Source: a virus. Taken from it: a DNA stretch of 22,892 bases. The notes below the pieces were generated by a model, which saw only the letters and a list, made by a program, of their open reading frames with translations, was not told where the DNA came from and ran no database searches. The position numbers were made by a program, and so were the translations under genes. The DNA lies in the IMG/VR virus record IMGVR_UViG_3300038505_000010, positions 12,586 to 35,477 of that record. One strand, written 5' to 3'. Below, in pieces: positions 13,826 to 21,600 of this stretch (positions within the stretch are counted from its first letter, which is position 1; each line of letters starts with the position of its first letter).

Positions 13826-16291
13826 ATGAAAAAGAAATCAAAATTTTCTGCTTATTTAAGAAAACCTACGTACTTAAGTGGAGGGTCTATTACAGGATTG
13901 TTAAGTAGTATGGGTGGTGGAAATATGTCAGATATAACAAACTTATTAGGGGGTTTATTAGGTAACAATCAGCAACAAGGTTCTGTAACCCCTGGATCTG
14001 GATTAGGAAGTATTGCAAAACCTTTTGTAGATAAGATAGAAGACCCTACAACAAATGCAATTCTTACAGGATTGACACAAGGAGCAGGAGGATTATTAAA
14101 CTTATTAAATCAGAATTTAGATAAGAAAATGCAACCTAATACGGATTTATTAGCGGAGATAAGCAAGGCACAACAATCTAAAAAGTTAAAAGAGCCACAA
14201 GCACAAACATTGTTTGAAACAACAAGAAGTAAATATAGAGATTTAGTAGAAGCATCTTTAATACAAGAACCTACGGATAGATTGTATTATAGAGCAAAAG
14301 GTATAGACCCAACAAAAATAGATTTTAGTAAATCTATTGATTTTGGAGATTATGATTTTGTTTTTAAGGACAATCCTGTTGCTATGTCTTATGCAAAAGC
14401 TATGAAGCGTAGCTTTCCTGATATGGACAATCAATTGATAGAGGTATCGGTAGGAGGTATGCTTGATGATGAAGATAGGTATAAGTTATTTGATAAGTTA
14501 GGGAAAGGAGACCATTCAAAAGGGTATGATTTATATAATGCTTTGATAAATAGGAATAAGGATAAGTATGAGTTTTTAGATATGGGTGGGCAAAATACAC
14601 ATAGTAAAGATGGGAGACTTACAGCGTTAAGTGAGAATGATAGGAGAATGAAGTTTGCCTCGTATGAGCCTATTGAACCAATAGAAGTTAAACCTGAACC
14701 CGAACCTGAACCCGAACCTGAACCCGAACCTAAACCTGAACCTGAACCTATTAAAGAACCTATTAAAGAGCCTATTAAAGAGCCTATTAAAGAAACAAAG
14801 GTAGAAACACCTATTGAAGAAAAACCTGTTGAGCCTACATTAACAAAGCAAAAATTGCCTTATACACCTTATCAATTGCAAAAGCAATACAATGCTTTGC
14901 AAGGGTTATTAAGTGGTGTAGATTTAGTGAGGGCAAGGTTATTAGGCAATGATGCTTTCAGAAAATTACAGAAGTTAAGAAGACCTGATGACCCTTTGCA
15001 AGTAAATGTAAAACCAGCAGAGAAAAGTACATTAGAAAATGAAAAGAGAACGATAGATGAAAATATAGACAAGGGATTAAGAGTAGTTAAAGGAGCAACA
15101 GGAAACTTGCAGAGTTTATTGTCTTCAGCACAAAATATGATTGGTAAGGGAGTAGAAGCAAAGCAAAAGTTAATGACAGAAGAAGAAAATAGGTTTAAGA
15201 ATGATTACTATAACAGAGAGTTTCAGCAATTAAAGGATATAGATATACAAAATCAATTGTATAAAAGACAACAAAATAAAGAGATGTATGATGAAGCAAA
15301 AGAGAATTTGAAAAATGCGGCATTAAAAGCATCTATGATGCAACAACAAAATTTGCAAAAATTAAATAATATATTAAGTGAAAATTTACAGAATAGACGT
15401 TTGCATAGTAAGCAGGTATATGATTCTATGCGGGTTTATCGTGGAGCAAAGAAAGACTATTTAGAGCAAATGAAAGCCTCTCACCCTGAATTTTTTTACA
15501 AGAAAGATAATAATGGAAATTATGTAAAGACAAGTGCAGAAGAGCAACAAAAGATGCTTGCAGAATGGGAAAAAGATTTTGATACGGGAGCAGGTAAAGA
15601 ATATGCTAATCTTGTTAATGATGTAATGAATTATGGAGGTAAAGGATTTTTAGGAGCATTTAGACGTAACAAAGGTTATTTACCATATAGTATTGAAGAA
15701 AGCAATGATAATACACTTACTTTGGAAAGTGGTACTATAAATGAACAAAATAATACAAATAATACAACTACAAATAATAGTGTATTATCTAATAATCAAA
15801 ACACACAATATAGTAATAACAATCAACAAAGGTATAATAGCATAGCAACAGACAACTATAATATAGGGGTTAATTTATTTTCAGGAAATAGTAGAATACA
15901 AACACCTTCTATTATATCTAATCAAAATACTACCTCTAATAACAATATATTTTCTAATAGTAATACAAACCCTAATTTGCAAATGCTATATCCTTACCTA
16001 TTTGGATATAATAATAATAAAGTATATCAGGGTTCAGGGAAAATGGATATAGACAATGAGTATAGAGAGGTAATGCAATTGATGAAACTTTTACAAGATA
16101 AAGAGCAAAGCAGTAAGAAAAGTAAAAGAAATAATGTTGTTATCAATAATAGTTATTTAGATAGGCTTATCGCAAATTTGCAAAAGACAGATGTTTTAAT
16201 GATGTCCCAGGACAATCAGTTCAGGCAAAACATTTATGATAGCATTAGACGTGCTACAGATGTAGCAAGAAGCACATTCTTAAAAATGTAA
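13826..16291 (+). CDS. Large modular cargo-like virion protein, 821 aa
   Basis: Function unknown. Domains in order: MKKKSKF start and TYLSGGS (15-21); a Gly/Leu-rich segment with ITNLLGGLLGNN (about 37-48); helical charged sequence; a segment at 182-249 shared with the 485-aa protein (core KLGKGDHSKGYDLYN); a Pro-rich linker of EP and PIKE repeats (281-337); a long helical, coiled-coil-like part (about 395-565) rich in Gln, Lys and Glu; an Asn/Gln-rich low-complexity region (about 635-731); and a helical C-terminal end. This build suits an elongated internal virion protein. It starts 16 bases after the tRNA, so it depends on the same transcript or on tRNA processing for its 5' end. Confidence 0.75.
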   Translation: MKKKSKFSAYLRKPTYLSGGSITGLLSSMGGGNMSDITNLLGGLLGNNQQQGSVTPGSGLGSIAKPFVDKIEDPTTNAILTGLTQGAGGLLNLLNQNLDKKMQPNTDLLAEISKAQQSKKLKEPQAQTLFETTRSKYRDLVEASLIQEPTDRLYYRAKGIDPTKIDFSKSIDFGDYDFVFKDNPVAMSYAKAMKRSFPDMDNQLIEVSVGGMLDDEDRYKLFDKLGKGDHSKGYDLYNALINRNKDKYEFLDMGGQNTHSKDGRLTALSENDRRMKFASYEPIEPIEVKPEPEPEPEPEPEPKPEPEPIKEPIKEPIKEPIKETKVETPIEEKPVEPTLTKQKLPYTPYQLQKQYNALQGLLSGVDLVRARLLGNDAFRKLQKLRRPDDPLQVNVKPAEKSTLENEKRTIDENIDKGLRVVKGATGNLQSLLSSAQNMIGKGVEAKQKLMTEEENRFKNDYYNREFQQLKDIDIQNQLYKRQQNKEMYDEAKENLKNAALKASMMQQQNLQKLNNILSENLQNRRLHSKQVYDSMRVYRGAKKDYLEQMKASHPEFFYKKDNNGNYVKTSAEEQQKMLAEWEKDFDTGAGKEYANLVNDVMNYGGKGFLGAFRRNKGYLPYSIEESNDNTLTLESGTINEQNNTNNTTTNNSVLSNNQNTQYSNNNQQRYNSIATDNYNIGVNLFSGNSRIQTPSIISNQNTTSNNNIFSNSNTNPNLQMLYPYLFGYNNNKVYQGSGKMDIDNEYREVMQLMKLLQDKEQSSKKSKRNNVVINNSYLDRLIANLQKTDVLMMSQDNQFRQNIYDSIRRATDVARSTFLKM
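14666..14836 (+). repeat. EP/PIKE tandem-repeat linker region
   Basis: The DNA has GAACCT/GAACCC hexamers (about 14689-14746) encoding an alternating Glu-Pro tract, directly followed by four 12-base units CCTATTAAAGA(A/G) at 14747-14794 encoding PIKE. Both stay in frame within the 821-aa gene. Such tracts are usually extended, stiff spacers and change length by slippage. Confidence 0.92.
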
Positions 16292-16296
16292 ATAGT

Positions 16297-18609
16297 ATGT
16301 CTTACAAAAAATATGTAAATAATAAACCTATACCAAAATTTGATTTAGGGGGTTTATATTTTCCTTATGGTACTACCATAGATGACCCAAGGAACCCTAT
16401 GAACTATTACGCAATAGACTATGTTCCTTTGCCTTATATGCCTTATGATTTAGAAAGTGAATTAGAATTATTAAAAGAACCTACTATTCCTAAACCTAAT
16501 TTAGATTTTGGTAAATTAAGAGAAAAGTTAGATAAAGACTTACTGCCTGCTGAAAAAGAAGCTATTTTAAGTCAATTTGACAATTTAGTAAGAGAAGCTA
16601 CACAAATAGCAGTATTTAATCCTTATGCAAACTTTGACCAAAACTTTATCAATCTTAATCATAAAATAAACGAGTTTGTTCATAATGCAGTATTACAAAG
16701 AGCAATAGACAATAAAAGAAACTTTGAAAAAACAGGTACAGAGCTTATCAAAACATCAGATAGCTATGCCTTAGACCCTACAGGTATTCCTATGCCTATT
16801 ACAAATGGACAAGTAGTAAAGCACTATACACAAACAGAATTTTACAGAGACCCTTTGTATGGTTCTATATCCAGAGCTGACAATGTAAATGGAGTATCTT
16901 TGGCTAATAATACTTCATTTACCGTAGCAGACCAAAAGTCTTTTTACGATTATTTAGATAAAGTAACTAATACAAAAAGCGATACAAAAGCAAGAGGACG
17001 TGAAAGAGGAGGTTATATAATAGGAGCTACCTTTTTTGAAGCAACGCCTATTATACATACAAGACAAGGCTATGATTTTCATTTAGAGAATAATTTGAGG
17101 CAGATGACAGAAGTAAAAGCAAAAATATTAACTGCTTTTCAAAATGCTAATAGTTTAGAAGATATGGAAAGAGATTTGCTTTCTATGTCTAATGAAAGTG
17201 TAGTAAATTCTTTTAAGACTAACTTACAAAAGGCAAAGCGTTTAGTAGCTAGCGATATGAATGAATATATTAAGCTTGCAGAAGGAATGAAATTAAAAAA
17301 GGAAGAAGATATAACACAAGCACAAAAACAACTTGAAGTTATTAAAAATAAATTAGCAAATAACCCTAATGATGAAGAATTATTACAACAAAAGGCTTAT
17401 TATGAGGGAATAGTAAAAAATAAAGACAAAAGTGATGTATTTAAGTTTAATAATATTAAAAATACTATTGATTTAATTTCTAAAAATGTACCTAAACAAT
17501 ATGCAGAAGGATTAGCCAATTTATTAGCCCAAGAAGACCCTTTGCGTTTGCAATATGCAATTAGAGCTTTAAGGAAAGACCCTAATTATGCTATCAATCA
17601 TATTGCTTCATCACCTTTTTTAAGAGCTTTGTATAGCTTAAAGAAACCTGAATTATTTAATGCAGTAGTACAAAACATTGGCAGTAGTTTAGAAGCTATG
17701 GACGTATTTGTAGGAACAAATATCTTTACAGATACTATGGACGTATTTAGAGCTCAAAAGATAGAGCTTATAGACAAGCTACAAGATAAATACATAGAAA
17801 CACTTAATTTAGAACGTGTAGGTGGTGGTGGTGGTTCAAGACAAGAAGATTCCTTGTTTAATTCAGTAGCCTATAATATTTTGACAGGAGCAGGTACAAA
17901 ATATGAAGAAGAAGACAAGAAAGCTATGTCTGTGCAAGAAGCTACTTCATTTTTTGGTATAACTTCAGCAGATATAGATGACAATGCAAAACAAGGAGAA
18001 GGTAGTGTATCTGTGTATAGAAAAGAGGAAGGGTTAAGTGGAATACTTGTAGATAGAATAAGAGATGGATTGTATAAGAAAAAAGAAGGAGATAAAACTT
18101 ATTCAGGATTTGTCCCAGGTAAAAACGTAGGAACGGTATATGCTATATTAGAAAATGGTGAAAGAGTAAAAATAGACCCAAATAGTTTTCCACAAGGACA
18201 AGTTGTATCAATATCAGATGTACAAAGTGCTAATTTAACATCAATATCTACTAAAAGTGGAATGGTATCTATTCCTACTATTACTGCTATACCTGATGCT
18301 AATGGAAATAATTACATTGTAAATGTTACGTACAGAAACGGAGAAACAAAAAGTATAAATTTAAAAGATGTAAAACTTTTTGAGGCAGTAGCTAATAGCA
18401 CAACTCAATACAACATTACTAACGTAAAGGCTAAAAAGGAAACATCAAGCATTAACGATAACGAACGTTTTGTAGATGAGTTACGTCATAAAGCCCAAGA
18501 TAAAAAAGGAACAGCTTTAGAAAATAGAACCATACACGATAATTTAGATGGTAATCAAACAAAATTTCATACACCCTATAATAGTAAAATACAAAGTGGG
18601 TTAAAATAA
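16297..18609 (+). CDS. Large cargo-like virion protein, 770 aa
   Basis: Not recognised at family level. The start MSYKKYVNNKPIPKFDLGGL resembles the basic/aromatic-GG motif of its neighbours (KFDLGGL, 14-20). Residues 1-508 are mainly helical and charged, with a probable coiled coil at about 300-375 (QAQKQLEVIKNKLANNPND). A run of five Gly (509-513) then separates a C-terminal part, of which residues about 600-715 look beta-rich (VGTVYAILENGERVKIDP and YIVNVTYRNGETKSINLKDV). The end is polar and possibly disordered. No enzymatic motif was found. The spacer to the previous stop is 5 bases and to the next start 21 bases, so it belongs to the same transcription unit. A packaged, ejected protein is inferred from context. 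Confidence 0.72.
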   Translation: MSYKKYVNNKPIPKFDLGGLYFPYGTTIDDPRNPMNYYAIDYVPLPYMPYDLESELELLKEPTIPKPNLDFGKLREKLDKDLLPAEKEAILSQFDNLVREATQIAVFNPYANFDQNFINLNHKINEFVHNAVLQRAIDNKRNFEKTGTELIKTSDSYALDPTGIPMPITNGQVVKHYTQTEFYRDPLYGSISRADNVNGVSLANNTSFTVADQKSFYDYLDKVTNTKSDTKARGRERGGYIIGATFFEATPIIHTRQGYDFHLENNLRQMTEVKAKILTAFQNANSLEDMERDLLSMSNESVVNSFKTNLQKAKRLVASDMNEYIKLAEGMKLKKEEDITQAQKQLEVIKNKLANNPNDEELLQQKAYYEGIVKNKDKSDVFKFNNIKNTIDLISKNVPKQYAEGLANLLAQEDPLRLQYAIRALRKDPNYAINHIASSPFLRALYSLKKPELFNAVVQNIGSSLEAMDVFVGTNIFTDTMDVFRAQKIELIDKLQDKYIETLNLERVGGGGGSRQEDSLFNSVAYNILTGAGTKYEEEDKKAMSVQEATSFFGITSADIDDNAKQGEGSVSVYRKEEGLSGILVDRIRDGLYKKKEGDKTYSGFVPGKNVGTVYAILENGERVKIDPNSFPQGQVVSISDVQSANLTSISTKSGMVSIPTITAIPDANGNNYIVNVTYRNGETKSINLKDVKLFEAVANSTTQYNITNVKAKKETSSINDNERFVDELRHKAQDKKGTALENRTIHDNLDGNQTKFHTPYNSKIQSGLK

Positions 18610-18630
18610 AAATTAGACAAATACAACGAT

Positions 18631-21600
18631 ATGTTTAGAGATATAGACCCCCAAGTGCTTTTTATACGTGATAAAGACTTACATTTTGATTTTAATAAGT
18701 TTTTAGAAAAGATTGATTACGACAATTTAGACAAACAAGATGCTATTGACTTTGTCATTAGCACAAAATCTTATCCTTTGTTAAATTGGAATAGAATAGA
18801 ATATGATGAAGATAGTGTAAAAAATACATTATTAGACAGGGGATTGTCTGAAAAGGAAGTACAAAACAAATTAAGTAAATACAAAAATTTCTTAAAGCAT
18901 ATAGGAGAATATGATGTAAGACCTATTACTTTGGAAGAATTGTTATTAGAAGAGTTAGAAAAAGAAAGATTATTAAGACAAGATGATGAGCTGAAAGAGG
19001 AAAACCAGGGAAATGATATTCCTAAACTTCAAAAAGGAGCTAAAATAGAAACTAAAACAGGAGAAGAAGAAGATAAAGAGCTATCAGCCTTAAAAAATGT
19101 AGGAAACGTTTTTAATTTGTTTAATAATAATCAAGGTTTTATTGTATATGACTATAACCCAAGAACAGCTAAAGACTTAAAATTGATTATCAATTTAGAT
19201 AATGAATTAGGGAAAATATCTTTGCAGGGAGAAAATGTTGCAGATTATTTAGGCTCTATGTTACCAAAAGATGCAGAATACTCGCCTTTACCTGTTGAGT
19301 TAAGAAACGTTCCTGATGCTACACTTACGAAAGATATACAAGAAGCCTTAAAGCAATTAGATAGAGGTTATTCTTATATTAACAATTTAGATGGCAATTA
19401 TTCATTAGATAGTTTAGGGAAAGATGAAGATTTGTATAAAAAATTTGGAGTAAGTGAAAATAAAGCATTAGATAAATCGGTAGAATTAGTAGAATTATTC
19501 GTTGAATTTGCAAACAAAGTACCTACTTGGATTTTTTCATCATATATAGAAGAAGAAGAAGAAAAGATAACTACAAATGCAAGGAATATAGATGTACTAA
19601 TGGCTTATGCAAGCAAAGATGAAAACATTAAGAGTTTAATAGAAAAGGAAGAGGGGGATACATTGTATAAGAAAGGTCAGGCTTTTTTAGCTAAGTTAGG
19701 GTTAAATCCTTACAATCCTTATACAAATAGATATGGTGAAGGTATGCCTATGGTTACTACTATTGGTCAGGTAGAAAAGCGTAGGAAAGAAGATGGAGCA
19801 TTGACTTTGCAAGTAAAAGGTGCAAGACCTGATTTAGAAAAGGGATTTTGGGAATACATAGGAGATAGAACAGTAGCAGGTATAGCTTCATCTCTTGATG
19901 TTATTAAACAATTCAGAGAAAATCCATTTACTACTACGGCAAGTATGTTATCTTTGGGTTTTTACAATCCTAAGAGAGATAGACCTTACTATGATGAGTT
20001 TTTATCAAAGGCAAGTACAGATTTTAGTCGTGATTTAAGTACAGGATTTAGCGCTATCTATAAAGATAGTTCAGGAGATCTTTCACTTTCTAAACTACTT
20101 GGTGGTGTAACAGAAATATTAGGTCAGCAATTAGTTTCTATTCCCGTAGTAGGGTTAGCAGGAAAAGCAATAAACTTAGGTAGTAAAGGATTAAAACTAT
20201 TAAATAATCCTGTATTAAATAATTCTATTATTAGAGGAATAACAAATAATTCTTTTGCAAAAGGTGTAGGTTCAGTAGTAAAAGGTGTATATGGTACAAA
20301 TTCTTATGCTGTATCATCAGGATTATTATTTGGACAGATGTCGTATATGCAAGGATATAATGAAGCAATGACAAATGGACATTCAGATGAAGATGCTCAT
20401 ACATTAGGGACAATGTATTCCTTGGTAACAAGGGGTACAATGCGGTTAATAGGAGGAGATATAAGTGAAAAATTACTTTCAGGTAATAAAGTATTAAAAA
20501 AGGAATATGATAATATTATGCGTTCAATGGCAGATGAGTATTTAAGTGGTATGCAGAAGGTAAAGACAGAAGCAGAAAAAGAATTATTAAAAACTAATAT
20601 TATCAGTAAATACACAAAAAGACTTGTAAATACTTTACAAAAAGCACCACAAGCTATTGGAGAGGGGATACAGGAAAGTTCAGAAGAATTGGGTTTTAAG
20701 TTAAGTAACAAGTTTTACAATATGTTTATTAAAGATGAGGGGAAGAAAGAGTTAGATGATGATATAAATTTTGATGAGCTTGCTTCAACATTTGTACTTT
20801 CAACATTAAGTACAGGAGCATTAGGAGTACCTAATACTGTACGGAATAGATTTTTTAACAACACACAAAGGGCTTTAAGTAAAACTACTTTTGATGATTT
20901 TTCAGAGATGGCGGCAAGCTATATAGCTTTGGGCAAGAAAGATGAGTTATTACAATCTTTGCAGGGTTCTTGGAAAGAGGGGAAATTAGCTTCAACGACA
21001 ACAGATGTGTATGGAAATGTAATAAAAAAGGGGGATAAAAAGATGACTGCAAATGATTTTGTGTATAAGAGTGCATTAACAGAAATAGATGCTATTGAGC
21101 AGAAGTTAGTAAATGAGCATATAGAAAGGCAGAAAAATAAAAAAGATGGTTTGTTTTATGAAGGAAAAAATAAAGATGTAGAAAAGCTAATTGCTAATTT
21201 TAGTGGCAATGAGCAATTAGGAGAAGATATTAGAAAGATTAGACAAGGATTAGTAAAGGGTTATTTAGATGAGTTTTCACTTGCAGAGAATTATGCTTTG
21301 GATAGCATAGGGAGTGGTAAGACATTAGCAAGACCGATAGTAAAAGATAAGGAAGGGAATTTATGGGTAAAAGAGATAGATAGAAAAGATGCAGGGAAAG
21401 CTATTGATATAGATATAGATAGTGATAACAGGGATTATGAAAAATCAGGATTTGTAAAGTATGATGCAAGCAAACACGTATTTGCTAATGAAGTAGTATT
21501 TAGTAAAGGAGATTTAAATGATGATATGTATAATAGGGTACTTTATAGCAATATAGAGAGAGCGAAAAACAATGGAAAGATAAATAATTTAAATATAAGT

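Noticed and set aside
21298-21324. Walker A-like DSIGSGKT in the giant protein
   Set aside because: The residue at the first required position is Asp rather than Gly/Ala, and no Walker B or nucleotide-binding context follows.
21406-21420. DIDID resembling the DxDxD metal motif of crAss virion RNA polymerase
   Set aside because: The surroundings (GKAIDIDIDSDNRD) do not resemble the DFDGD context of the polymerase; simple Asp/Ile repetition explains it.
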